This document shows positions 41,353-50,407 of a DNA stretch of 64,000 nt, piece after piece (position 1 is the first letter of the stretch; the number at the start of each line of letters is the position of its first letter). The notes under the pieces were generated by a model. The model saw only the letters and a list, made by a program, of their open reading frames with translations. It ran no database searches and had not been told where the DNA came from. Made by a program: the position numbers and the translations under genes. Source of the stretch: Robertmurraya massiliosenegalensis JC6 (GTDB taxonomy: Bacteria > Bacillota > Bacilli > Bacillales > Cytobacillaceae); the NCBI RefSeq assembly GCF_000311725.1, contig NZ_HE978516.1:226671-290670 (forward strand), written 5' to 3'.

Positions 41353-42798
41353 CTACCACCATTTAAACTCGTCTTCCATTAATAATTGATTGGACGCTTC
41401 TGGACCAACGGATCCTGCTCTATAGTGGTGAAGAGGAACCTTATTTTCCGCAAATGCATCTAACACAGGTTGGATCCATTCCCAAGCTAGCTCAACTTCT
41501 TTCCAATGGGCAAAAAAAGTTGAATCACCCTTCATTGCATCTAAAATTAATAATTCATATGCTTCTGGAATTGACTCCATTTTTGCAGAGAAATCCGTTT
41601 GAAAAGATTCGTACTTTTCATTCCCCAAATGGTTTTTTCTATTAAATTGGAACATTACACTTTCGTTCGGATTTATTTCAAGCACTAATAGATTAGGCTC
41701 TGTATCTCTATATACTTCCTTTAAAAGATTCTTAAACTCGATCACAATCCGAGTTGATTTTTCCTTCATCCTCTTTCCAGTACGCAAATAGAATGGAACC
41801 CCTTTCCAATTTTCATCATCAATCCATAATCGTGCTGCTATGAAAGTGTCACACATGGAATTTTGCGCTACCCCTCGTTCATCTACGTATCCAGAAATCT
41901 TTGTACCATCCAAGTCTCCATGTCCATATTGTCCACGAATCACATCATTTTTGACCCTTTCCTTTTTTAATGGACGAAGGACCTCCATAACTTTTCTCTT
42001 TTCTTTACGGACTTCTTCAGGATGCATTCTTTTTGGTAACTGCATTGCAGTCATCATTAACAATTGCAACATATGGTTTTGAAACATATCTCGGATGGCA
42101 CCAACTTGATCATAATAATCCGCTCTGCTCTCTACTCCTATCGTTTCGCTAGCGGTAATTTGAACATTCGCAATATAATTACGATTCCAAATCGCCTTCA
42201 AAACAGGATTCACAAAACCAAGAGTTTGAAGGTTCTGCACCATCGATTTTCCTAGATAATGATCAATACGATAAATTTCTTCTTCTGCAAAAAACTGTCT
42301 CAGACTTTCATTCAAAACTCTTGCAGATGTAAGATCATGCCCAAATGGTTTTTCAATGATTAATTTTCTCCACCCATTTGTTACGCCTAATCCACTTGAT
42401 GCGATATTTAAGGCAATGACATCAAAATACTGTGGTGCCACAGACAAGTAAAACATACGATTTTGTGGAATAGCCATTTCTTCTTCTCGTTGCACCACTC
42501 TTTCAAGAAGTCTATCAAAATCAGCTTCTTTTGTTGCGTCCAAACGGACATAGCGAAACTTCTCAAAAAATTTTGTTATATGAATATGTCCCTTTTTAGC
42601 CTGCCGCGAATAGGTTATAACCGCATCTTCTACAATGTTCTGAAAATCTTGATCTGTTAAATGATCTCTTCCAGTACCAACAATTGAAATGGCACTTGGA
42701 AGATTCTCTTGCTCATACAAATTATATAGAGCAGGATAAATTTTCCTTTTAGCTAAATCACCTGTAGCACCGAACAAAACAAGAGTCATTGCGTCCAA
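41353..42798 (-). CDS. zwf: Glucose-6-phosphate 1-dehydrogenase
   Basis: A 481-residue G6PDH: LVLFGATGDLAKRKIYPALY (NADP loop), EKPFGHDLTSAR, and the catalytic RIDHYLGK motif (EEIYRIDHYLGKSMVQNL, about residues 172-189). Oxidises G6P to 6-phosphogluconolactone. The start is TTG 42798 with GGAGG eight bases upstream; ATG 42789 is farther. Its promoter region holds a 20-bp stretch identical to one upstream of hxlA, with the same placement toward the gene, so zwf-gnd probably respond to HxlR and formaldehyde. Confidence 0.95.
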   Translation of the reverse strand: MDAMTLVLFGATGDLAKRKIYPALYNLYEQENLPSAISIVGTGRDHLTDQDFQNIVEDAVITYSRQAKKGHIHITKFFEKFRYVRLDATKEADFDRLLERVVQREEEMAIPQNRMFYLSVAPQYFDVIALNIASSGLGVTNGWRKLIIEKPFGHDLTSARVLNESLRQFFAEEEIYRIDHYLGKSMVQNLQTLGFVNPVLKAIWNRNYIANVQITASETIGVESRADYYDQVGAIRDMFQNHMLQLLMMTAMQLPKRMHPEEVRKEKRKVMEVLRPLKKERVKNDVIRGQYGHGDLDGTKISGYVDERGVAQNSMCDTFIAARLWIDDENWKGVPFYLRTGKRMKEKSTRIVIEFKNLLKEVYRDTEPNLLVLEINPNESVMFQFNRKNHLGNEKYESFQTDFSAKMESIPEAYELLILDAMKGDSTFFAHWKEVELAWEWIQPVLDAFAENKVPLHHYRAGSVGPEASNQLLMEDEFKWW

Positions 42799-42928
42799 GC
42801 TTCATTCCTCCCTATTTTCCCTACTTTCCTATTTCCTTTATTTTTTCATTTAGGAATAAAATGCCTTTCTCCCAAATCCCTGATTTCACCTAGCAGATGC
42901 AAGTATAAAAGTTACAAACATAAAATAA

Positions 42929-42973
42929 AAGTACGCACTTTTAATTTAATTACTATATAAAAAGTAAGATAGT
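42929..42973. promoter_or_regulatory. Composite HxlR-type operator upstream of zwf-gnd
   Basis: AAGTACGCACTTTTAATTTA (42929-42948) equals the reverse complement of 43837-43856. Adjacent is ACTAT-N12-ATAGT (42952-42956, 42969-42973). The inverted repeat has the same arm length and spacing as at hxlA, but the arms are in swapped order and offset by three bases, so this half is less certain. Confidence 0.75.
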
Positions 42974-43103
42974 GTCTAAACATATACTTAGTATGAATCA
43001 AATGAAGAAACGAAAAAGTTGATTCATTTTCCATGCAAAAAAAGCTCCTACAAAATGTAGGAAGCTTCCGGTTTGTCTCATTTTCTCCAACCATCTCTCA
43101 CCC

Positions 43104-43288
43104 TTAAGCGGAATTTTTCCTGTTAACTCCTCGATGAAGCCCCTTTTAGGAGAAATAACGGAAGATTTTCCGCTTATGGTGGGCAAAAGCGTTTATTTTG
43201 ACATTTTTTCAGTGAATAGCAGGAATTTCTCCTGTTATTTCGACTCTTTTTCATGATGGTTGCTCATTAAGCGGAATTTTTCCTGTTA
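43104..43288. repeat. Cluster of TTAAGCGGAATTTTTCC repeats
   Basis: A 22-base unit beginning TTAAGCGGAATTTTTCC and ending TGTTA occurs identically at 43104-43125 and 43267-43288. A reverse-complement variant lies at 43156-43176 and a diverged copy at 43213-43236. The opposing copies can form a long hairpin. The first 13 bases also occur at 17992-18004. Confidence 0.8.
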
Positions 43289-43371
43289 TTGTTTCATATC
43301 GATACTCCTACCGTTTATATGAACATTGATCCACAAGTTGAGCGAGAATTTATAATTTCCTGCTGGACAAC

Positions 43372-43400
43372 AAAAAATCAGTAAGAGCAAGCTCTTACTG
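43372..43400 (-). terminator. Terminator after hxlR
   Basis: Minus strand: CAGTAAGAGC, two-base turn, GCTCTTACTG (plus 43379-43388, 43391-43400), then ATTTTTTG. Confidence 0.85.
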
Positions 43401-43417
43401 GCTATGAAAGCTACTAT

Positions 43418-43783
43418 CTATTTCGCAGATTTCTTTTTTAAATCAGGATTTTCTACAACTGTCTCCATATAATCCTTACCCCATTTATACATAGCATCCA
43501 ATATTGGCATTAAAGTTCTTCCTTGATCCGTTAATGAATATTCCACTTTCGGAGGAACAACTGGGTACACCTTACGTTCAATGATTAAGTCTTCTTCCAA
43601 TTCACGTAATTGGTTAACTAGCATTCTTTGAGTAATTCCTGGCATTAGGGATTTTAATTCACCGAACCGCTTCGTCCCTTCTTTGCCAAGATGCCATAAT
43701 ATTAACATCTTCCATTTACCACCAATTACTGAAAGAGTTAATTCTTTTTCACAATTAAATACTTTATCTTGCATTCGTGACAT
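43418..43783 (-). CDS. hxlR: HxlR, formaldehyde-responsive activator of hxlAB
   Basis: A 121-residue HxlR/DUF24 winged-helix protein, close to B. subtilis Hxl[21 protein letters not shown] and [20 protein letters not shown]. The N-terminal [19 protein letters not shown] retains Cys11 and Lys13, the pair reported, to my knowledge, to be cross-linked by formaldehyde in B. subtilis HxlR. ATG 43783 follows GGAGGTGG. Divergent from hxlAB across a 186-bp region with the composite operator; ends in a strong terminator. Confidence 0.95.
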   Translation of the reverse strand: MSRMQDKVFNCEKELTLSVIGGKWKMLILWHLGKEGTKRFGELKSLMPGITQRMLVNQLRELEEDLIIERKVYPVVPPKVEYSLTDQGRTLMPILDAMYKWGKDYMETVVENPDLKKKSAK

Positions 43784-43812
43784 AAGCTCCACCTCCAGCC
43801 CCCATTATAGCC

Positions 43813-43856
43813 CATAGTATACTTTTCGTCACTATGTAAATTAAAAGTGCGTACTT
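43813..43856. promoter_or_regulatory. Composite HxlR operator upstream of hxlAB
   Basis: CATAGT-N12-ACTATG (43813-43818, 43831-43836), eight bases, AAGTGCGTACTT (43845-43856). The downstream part overlaps a possible -35 (TACTTC, 43852-43857), with TAATAT 17 bases later. A weak -35 under a regulator site suits activation, as HxlR is an activator in B. subtilis. Confidence 0.85.
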
Positions 43857-43969
43857 CAAATTTATAAACATACATAATATACTAGCATTTGTTCAGGATA
43901 TTTAGGTTCCTCTTTTTTTAAAACACCTTTATTATTCTGCACAATAAACTATTACGAGGAGGAACATCA

Positions 43970-44602
43970 ATGGAATTACAATTAGCTCTAGATTTAGTAA
44001 ACATTCCAGAAGCACTTGAATTGGTGAAGGAAGTAGAAGAGCATATCGATATCGTTGAAATTGGTACGCCTGTTGTTATAAATGAAGGACTTCACGCAGT
44101 TAAAGCGGTGAAAGATGCCTTTCCTAATTTAAAAGTCTTAGCTGACCTGAAAATTATGGATGCAGCAGGATATGAAGTAATGAAAGCTTCTGAAGCAGGT
44201 GCTGATATTGTCACGATACTTGGTGCTTCAGAAGATATGTCTATTAAAGGTGCAGTAGAAGAAGCTAGAAAACAAGGTAAAAAAATCCTTGTTGATATGA
44301 TTGCTGTTAAGGATTTAGCTGGTCGTGCAAAAGAAGTAGATGCATTAGGTGTTGACTACATTTGTGTTCACACGGGCTATGATCTTCAAGCAGTAGGAAA
44401 AAATTCTTTTGAAGATTTACAAACGATTAAAAGTGTTGTTAAAAATGCGAAAACGGCCATTGCTGGTGGGATTAAGCTTGAAACACTTGCAGAAGTAATT
44501 AAAGTTCAACCTGATTTAATCATTGTTGGCGGCGGGATTACGGGCCAAGCTGATAAAAAAGCGGCTGCAGCAAAAATGCAAGAAATGATTAAGCAAGGGT
44601 AA
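43970..44602 (+). CDS. hxlA: 3-hexulose-6-phosphate synthase
   Basis: A 210-residue TIM-barrel HPS of the orotidine-decarboxylase superfamily: MELQLALDLVNIPEALELVK, VEIGTPVVINEGL, and LADLKIMDAAGYEV with the catalytic Asp-x-Lys-x-x-Asp; the phosphate site is TAIAGGIKLETL and IIVGGGITGQADKKAAA. Condenses formaldehyde with ribulose 5-phosphate to D-arabino-3-hexulose 6-phosphate. GAGGAGG precedes the start. First gene of the hxlAB operon under HxlR control. Confidence 0.97.
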   Translation: MELQLALDLVNIPEALELVKEVEEHIDIVEIGTPVVINEGLHAVKAVKDAFPNLKVLADLKIMDAAGYEVMKASEAGADIVTILGASEDMSIKGAVEEARKQGKKILVDMIAVKDLAGRAKEVDALGVDYICVHTGYDLQAVGKNSFEDLQTIKSVVKNAKTAIAGGIKLETLAEVIKVQPDLIIVGGGITGQADKKAAAAKMQEMIKQG

Positions 44603-44609
44603 TATCCCT

Positions 44610-45167
44610 ATGAAGACTACTCAATATTTAGCAGAAATACTGAAGGAATTAAATCGTTCAATTGACTTTATTTCTGATGATGATGCTGAAAAATTAGTAA
44701 ATGACATTTTGGAGTCGAACAAAGTCTTCGTTGCTGGGGCAGGAAGATCTGGTTTCATGGCTAAATCCTTTGTAATGCGAATGATGCATATGGGCATTGA
44801 TGCTTACATCATCGGTGAAACAGTTACACCAAACTTTGAAAAAGGGGACATCTTAATTCTTGCGACAGGTTCCGGTGAAACAAAAAGTCTTGTTGCCATC
44901 GCAGAGAAAGCAAAAGCAATCGGTGGCACGATTGCGGCTGTCACTATTTTTCCATCATCGACGATTGGTCAATTAGCCGATTATACAATTGCAATGCCAG
45001 GATCCCCTAAAGATCAATCTGATGGTGTATACTCAACGATTCAACCAATGGGATCGCTATTTGAACAAACATTATTATTGTTTTTTGACTCTCTCATCTT
45101 AAGGTTCATGGAGAAAAATGGTCTAGATACGAATAAAATGTACGGCAAACACGCTAATTTAGAATAG
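44610..45167 (+). CDS. hxlB: 6-phospho-3-hexuloisomerase
   Basis: A 185-residue SIS-domain isomerase: KVFVAGAGRSGFMAKSFVMR, ILATGSGETKSLVAIAEKAK and SPKDQSDGVYSTIQPMGSLF are PHI signatures. Converts hexulose 6-phosphate to fructose 6-phosphate. Seven bases separate it from hxlA, so the two form one operon, ended by the terminator at 45171. Together they fix or detoxify formaldehyde. Confidence 0.97.
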   Translation: MKTTQYLAEILKELNRSIDFISDDDAEKLVNDILESNKVFVAGAGRSGFMAKSFVMRMMHMGIDAYIIGETVTPNFEKGDILILATGSGETKSLVAIAEKAKAIGGTIAAVTIFPSSTIGQLADYTIAMPGSPKDQSDGVYSTIQPMGSLFEQTLLLFFDSLILRFMEKNGLDTNKMYGKHANLE

Positions 45168-45170
45168 GTA

Positions 45171-45205
45171 AAAGAAGGATTGCTCTGGTAGCAATCCTTC
45201 TTTTT
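45171..45205 (+). terminator. Terminator of hxlAB
   Basis: AAGAAGGATTGCT, five-base loop, AGCAATCCTTCTT, then TTT. Confidence 0.95.
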
Positions 45206-45326
45206 CAATTAATCTTCAGTTATTTCATATACGATAAATTCCTGCTAACGGATAATTAGTAAAAATAATATAATTAGAAAAAGACACCTTGAATTCAATA
45301 TCTTCCTTTCATATATGCAGACATAG

Positions 45327-45743
45327 TTAATCTAGCAAAGAAAAAACCTGTTGCCTTTCAAAATCTTGCAAAATATCAGGAGTCAATAGTGCTTTCAATT
45401 GCTCTTTTGTTGCCCATTTATAGTCAACATGCTCTTCAGAAAGTGCAACCTTTATATGATTAGGTCTGCACAGATAGGTAAGAATGACGACTTGCCTTGT
45501 TGGATCCGTATTAAAACTTGTTGCAAACAAAATTTTTTCTACCGCAACATCGATACCAACTTCTTCTTCAATTTCTCGGACCAATGCAGATTCTAAATTT
45601 TCCCCGAATTCAATTTTCCCTCCAGCACATTCCCAAGTTCCAGCACCAACCTCATCATGGTCTGAGCGTTTGACGATCAATGCCCGACCTTCATGGACGA
45701 TAACACCCTTTACGGCTACTACTGTTTTATTTACATTTTCCAT
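45327..45743 (-). CDS. NUDIX hydrolase (MutT/NudG-like)
   Basis: A 138-residue NUDIX protein with the box GGKIEFGENLESALVREIEE (continuing EVGI, G-x5-E-x7-REUxEE-x-G) near residues 40-62. The short length and GTWECAGGKIEFGE resemble (deoxy)nucleoside triphosphate pyrophosphohydrolases that remove oxidised or methylated nucleotides. ATG 45743 follows GAGAGGTG. Not linked to neighbours. Confidence 0.85.
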   Translation of the reverse strand: MENVNKTVVAVKGVIVHEGRALIVKRSDHDEVGAGTWECAGGKIEFGENLESALVREIEEEVGIDVAVEKILFATSFNTDPTRQVVILTYLCRPNHIKVALSEEHVDYKWATKEQLKALLTPDILQDFERQQVFSLLD

Positions 45744-45918
45744 TACTAGCACCTCTCTATTAAAAGACTTCCATCTTTATTATATAGGAAGTAGGACACG
45801 TCCTAGAGCCCATTTCCAATTTGTTTTTACTTTAATCCCTATTAAATTATTAGAAAAAAAGGAATTTATCAAAAAGTGTCAAAATTAATAGGTAAAAATA
45901 CTTATAACGAGGGATAAG

Positions 45919-47460
45919 ATGAACAGACAAATTGAATATATTGGTGCAAAGATAAAAAATAGTAGTAGTGAAATCTTTCAAAGACCAGAGATTCAAATGT
46001 GGAAATCAAGCTGTTCACTTGATGAATCAAGCATCTCTTGGAGCACAGCAGAAATGATCATTAGACAATTAGGGGAATTGGTTATTAGTCAAAAGGACCA
46101 GCATAAAAATGACTTCTTAGCCCTTGTAGATTTTTTTGGTCATACTCTCATTAAATCGAGTGGCTCTCTTGACCAGTCCATTCAATTCATGAATTTAATT
46201 CGGCTAACGATTCTTGATTTACTTGAACAAGAACTTCGGAATTCAAACATTACGATAAATAGCTATTTCGATGTAACTAAGATCATTGAAGATTTACACC
46301 AGCAAATCTTAAATTCTCTTATCCATATTTATAATGAAGAAATGTCTTTCATGAGACTAGAATTAAATGAATCAAAGGAAAACTTGAAAATGACATTAAG
46401 AGAATTGGCAGAGTTAGAGAGTGTCTTAAATGAAGTGACTCTTTTTGCGATTACCGATCGTGAAGATCGAATTTTATATGCAAACGATAAATTTTGTCAG
46501 TTATATCAATATACAAAAGAAGAATTACTAGGAAAAAAACATGAGATCTACTCTTCTAATCATCACCCTACCTCTTTTTTTAATGACATATGGGCTACGA
46601 TCCAAAACGGAGAGATATGGAGAGGAGAAATTCTCAATCAAGCAAAAGACGGGACAAAGCATTGGCTGGATACCACCATCATCCCATTTGTTGATGCAAA
46701 TGGTGAGCGTTATAAACATATTTCGATTCAATATGATATTACGGAGAAAAGAAACACAGAAGAGACACTACGTAAAACAGAGAAACTTGCGATGATTGGA
46801 GAGTTGGCAGCAGGGATTGCCCATGAAATAAGAAATCCATTAACGACGATCAGGGGCTTTGTACAGCTACTAAATGAAAATGGGATTGATTCCTACTTTG
46901 CAGATACAATCCTAGATGAAATTGATCGAATTAATTTCATCGTCAATGAATTTATGGTCTTTGCAAAGCCCCATCAAATTCATTTCAGTGAATGTAATCT
47001 TCATCAGATTTTATCAAGTGTCATTAAATTTCTAGAACCTGAAGCAAACCTAAAAAATGTGCATATTGAAAACCACTTCGCAGAAGAGGAACTTTGTATC
47101 CCAGGGGAAAGGAATCAACTTAAACAAGTATTTTTGAATTTAATCAAAAATTCAATTGAGGCGATGCCGAACGGTGGAACGATATGTACTTCGATAGTCA
47201 AAACCGAAGACGAAATATCCGTCATCATTATCGATCAAGGAATTGGAATGAAACTAGAGCAGATAAAAAAACTAGGAGAACCCTTTTTCACGACCAAACA
47301 AAATGGCAATGGCTTAGGACTTATGGTGAGCTACAAAATCATTCAAAATCACAAAGGAAGGATACAGGTCGACAGTCAATTGAATGAAGGCACAACCTTC
47401 AAAATTACTTTTGAAACTCCAAGAAAGAATCAAATAATAAATGAAGCTAATGCCGTGTAA
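45919..47460 (+). CDS. PAS-domain sensor histidine kinase, sporulation-kinase-like
   Basis: 513 residues, no membrane helices. Residues 1-150 are a helical sensor-like domain (QFMNLIRLTILDLLEQELRN), followed by a coiled coil, a PAS domain (~165-285; EVTLFAITDREDRILYANDK and YDITEKRN), the phospho-acceptor AAGIAHEIRNPLTTIRGFVQ (~297-316) and an ATPase domain (NLIKNSIEAMPNGG; GNGLGLMVSYKIIQNHKG). No response regulator is adjacent, as usual for KinA-E-type kinases feeding the Spo0F phosphorelay; that assignment is inference. Start with GAGGGA. Confidence 0.85.
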   Translation: MNRQIEYIGAKIKNSSSEIFQRPEIQMWKSSCSLDESSISWSTAEMIIRQLGELVISQKDQHKNDFLALVDFFGHTLIKSSGSLDQSIQFMNLIRLTILDLLEQELRNSNITINSYFDVTKIIEDLHQQILNSLIHIYNEEMSFMRLELNESKENLKMTLRELAELESVLNEVTLFAITDREDRILYANDKFCQLYQYTKEELLGKKHEIYSSNHHPTSFFNDIWATIQNGEIWRGEILNQAKDGTKHWLDTTIIPFVDANGERYKHISIQYDITEKRNTEETLRKTEKLAMIGELAAGIAHEIRNPLTTIRGFVQLLNENGIDSYFADTILDEIDRINFIVNEFMVFAKPHQIHFSECNLHQILSSVIKFLEPEANLKNVHIENHFAEEELCIPGERNQLKQVFLNLIKNSIEAMPNGGTICTSIVKTEDEISVIIIDQGIGMKLEQIKKLGEPFFTTKQNGNGLGLMVSYKIIQNHKGRIQVDSQLNEGTTFKITFETPRKNQIINEANAV

Positions 47461-47469
47461 TTTTTGTAT

Positions 47470-47600
47470 CATGAAGACCGATTTGCTCTGGATCCACCTA
47501 AGGTTGGTCTCATGACTAATTTCACTCTGCAACCATCCGAAGTTGGTCCCATGATTCTTTTATGAGTGCTAATTTGCTCTTAATCCACTGAAGATGTTAT
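47470..47600. repeat. Degenerate repeat with GGTCTCATGA core
   Basis: AAGGTTGGTCTCATGA (about 47501-47516) and GAAGTTGGTCCCATGA (about 47538-47553) are ~37 bp apart, each preceded by a variant of TTTGCTCTGGATCCAC. A third, weaker unit follows. The architecture resembles the cluster at 11325-11478. No gene seen in 47461-47700. Confidence 0.6.
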
Positions 47601-47702
47601 CATAACACCCTTACGCTTTATCTTTTTTTGATAGTGACTGGAATGTTAGATAAATGCCCGTTTCTTTTGAAGGGGTATAAGAAACATTCCAGTCAAACAA
47701 TC

Positions 47703-49802
47703 TCACTTTTCGTCCTTCACTAAAAGGAGTCTTAGACTATTCAGAGTGACAAGTAAGGTGGCTCCCATATCGGCAAAGATGGCAATCCACAGTGTTAGCC
47801 AACCTGGAATGACTAGAAGTAAGGCAATCAGTTTGATTCCTAGCGAAAAAGTAATATTTTGCTTGATAATCGCTAGTGTTTTTCTACTTAGCTTTACAGT
47901 GAACGGAAGCTTATCAAGATCGTCACCCATCAGAGCGACATCCGCAGTTTCTAATGCGGTATCCGTTCCTACACCACCCATAGCGATCCCTACGTTTGAA
48001 GCAGCTAAAGCTGGTGCATCATTGATCCCGTCTCCCACCATGGCCACGCGTGTATATTTCTTTTGCAACTCTTTGATAAAAGATAACTTATCCTGTGGCA
48101 AAAGCTCTGCTTTAATATCAGACACTCCTGTTGAATTTCCAATCGCTTTCGCTGTACCTTCATTATCTCCCGTTAACATAATCGTTTTTTTGAGTCCGAG
48201 AGCATGAAGCTTCTCGATAACGTTGCGACTGTTATCCCTTACTTCATCTGCCACAGCGATTAACGCCAACACCGCTTTTTCGGAACCAGCTACCATTACC
48301 GTTTTTCCTTGATTTTGTAGTGAAGCGATTTTATCTTTTACTTCTTTTGAAAAGCCATGAATATCTTCCAAAAAGTGAGGACTTCCTACATAGTAAGTCT
48401 CACCGTTCATAATACCCTTTACCCCTTTGCCAGTAATAGAAGTAAAGTCATGAACTTCAAAATTCTCATAATCACGCTTTTCCTCTTTTGCTTTTTTCAA
48501 AATGGCAGAAGCTAAAGGGTGTTGAGAACGTTTTTCCAAGGCCGCAATGATGGTAAATAATCTATCTCCATCTCGTAAAGGCAGAAAATCGGTTACTGCA
48601 GGAACTCCTCTTGTAAGAGTACCTGTCTTATCAAAGGCAATCGCTTTAATAGAACCCATTTCCTCTAAATGAATCCCTCCTTTGATCAACACCCCATTCC
48701 GTGCGGCATTCCCTATCGCTGTCACAATGGAAACAGGCGTCGATACTACAAGAGCACAAGGACAACCTACTACTAATACTGCCAATCCTTGGTAAATCCA
48801 GGTGCTCCACTCTCCCCCGAAAAGTGGCGGAATGGCGGCGACAGCAAGAGCAACTAACATGATGAACGGCGTGTAATACTTTGCAAATCGATCTACAAAC
48901 GCTTGAGAAGGAGCTCGTTCTGCCTGTGCTTCTTCGACGAGGTGAATGATTTTGGCAATCGTTGTATCATCAACATGCTTCGTCACCTTTACTTCTAAAA
49001 GTCCCTCTTCATTTAACGTGCCAGCAAATACTTCATCATCATTCGTCTTTGTTACAGGTACTGACTCTCCCGTAATAGCAGCTTGATTGACTGCTGATGT
49101 TCCTTTAACGACCACTCCATCCATGGCAATTTTTTGTCCTGGTTTCACGATCATGATATCTCCGATTTGGATCTCTTCAACGGCAACGCTCATGTCCTGA
49201 TTACCACGGCGGATGAGCGCTTCCTTTGGGGCAATCTCCATTAATGAGCGAATCGATTGCCGTGCCTTGTCCATTGAGTATTTTTCAAGGGCCTCACTTA
49301 TGGCAAAAAGAATAACAACGGTAGCTCCTTCGCCCCACTCACCGATGATCGCTGCCCCTATTACAGCAATCGTCATTAGTGTTTTCATATCAAAAATGAG
49401 TTGCAGTAAATTTTTCAGCCCTGTATAAAATAATCGGTATCCACCAATGAAAATGGATGCTCCGTATGCAATCGTGCTTACGATATATTCTTCGCCATAT
49501 TGATGTCCCATCGCCCATCCCATTAGAAGGAAAAGGGCTGAGATTAGGACCGAAGCATGTTTTTCAAAAAAAGGTTCTTTCTTTTCCTCAAATCTTGCTT
49601 TTTCCGGAGTCAGTTTTAAGTTCTCAAACGCCCCTGCTTTTTCAAGTTCATCTATGGTCGCATTCCCATAGAAAGTGAGCTTGGAGGCACCGAAATTTAC
49701 ATTAGCATCCATAACACCATCCAGGTGCTTTACGTTTTTTTCAAACGTATTGGCACAGCTCGCTCAGGAAAAACCTTGAACACGATATACTTGTTTGTCC
49801 AT
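47703..49802 (-). CDS. cadA: Cd/Zn/Co-type P1B ATPase with TGA in the N-terminal metal site
   Basis: A heavy-metal ATPase of about 699 codons. ATG 49802, seven bases after cadC, opens [12 protein letters not shown], then TGA (49764-49766), then [12 protein letters not shown]; the TGA replaces the first Cys of the HMA CxxC. Downstream the frame is intact: a first ATG at 49712 gives 669 residues with all catalytic parts ([11 protein letters not shown] ion site, DKTGTLTRG phosphorylation, [17 protein letters not shown]). If translation starts at 49712, for which only a weak site (GGATGG) exists, the pump lacks its first metal-binding domain but may still work. Selenocysteine is a remote alternative. 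Confidence 0.85.
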
Positions 49803-49809
49803 AGTTTGT

Positions 49810-50184
49810 CTAGTTGTTTTCTCCAAGTATTTTCCCCTCCTTTTCATGCGTGAAGGCCAATTGAATGAGTTGTCTCACATGATCATCATCCAATGAATAA
49901 AAAACTAATTTTCCTTCTTTCCGATACTTTGCTAAGCCCATATTACGGAGCAATCGCAAGTGATGTGAAGCTGTAGCAGTTGTGCAGCCTACAATATTGG
50001 AAACATCACATACACAAAGTTCATCCTCTTCACTTAAGGCAAATGCTATTTTCAATCTTGTATCATCCGCCAATGCTTTAAACATTTGAGACACCGACAG
50101 CGTATGATGTTTAGAAATCGATTCTTTCACTCGATTCACTTTAAGCTCATCAACACATGTCACTTCACATACATCTTGTTTCAT
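49810..50184 (-). CDS. cadC: CadC, ArsR/SmtB-family metal-responsive repressor
   Basis: A 124-residue repressor. CEVTCVDE at the N-terminus and DELCVCDVSNIVGCTTATAS in the recognition region supply the CadC-type cysteines for Cd/Pb/Zn, and LRLLRNMGLAKYRKEGKLVF is the wing. Metal binding releases it from DNA. ATG 50184 has GAGGTGG. Two operator palindromes lie upstream, and cadA follows after seven bases, so the pair is a metal-inducible efflux operon. Confidence 0.95.
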   Translation of the reverse strand: MKQDVCEVTCVDELKVNRVKESISKHHTLSVSQMFKALADDTRLKIAFALSEEDELCVCDVSNIVGCTTATASHHLRLLRNMGLAKYRKEGKLVFYSLDDDHVRQLIQLAFTHEKEGKILGENN

Positions 50185-50200
50185 TATGCCCACCTCTTAT

Positions 50201-50216
50201 TCAAATACCTATTTGA
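50201..50216. promoter_or_regulatory. CadC operator, proximal
   Basis: TCAAATACCTATTTGA: TCAAATA/TATTTGA palindrome, like known CadC operators, 17 bp upstream of cadC. Confidence 0.85.
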
Positions 50217-50246
50217 TTATTAGTGTATGAAAGTTAAACTGAATAG

Positions 50247-50262
50247 TCAAATAGTTATTTGA
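50247..50262. promoter_or_regulatory. CadC operator, distal
   Basis: TCAAATAGTTATTTGA, same arms as the proximal box, 46 bp further upstream. The rest of 50263-50407 shows nothing that I can assign. Confidence 0.8.
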
Positions 50263-50407
50263 ATGTTTGAGTAAAATGATGAAATAACCGCTATAAATTG
50301 TTCAATTTCTCTCCATGTATTTAATTCTAAAAATCATATACTTATTAGTAGAGAGCACTACTTCATTTATTCTTTAACATCCATTATATAAGTGAAAGAA
50401 GATGTGA

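Noticed and set aside
47703-49712. Treating cadA as a clean 669-residue gene
   Set aside because: The 30 codons upstream encode a recognisable HMA start linked to cadC, so the annotation includes them and records the TGA.
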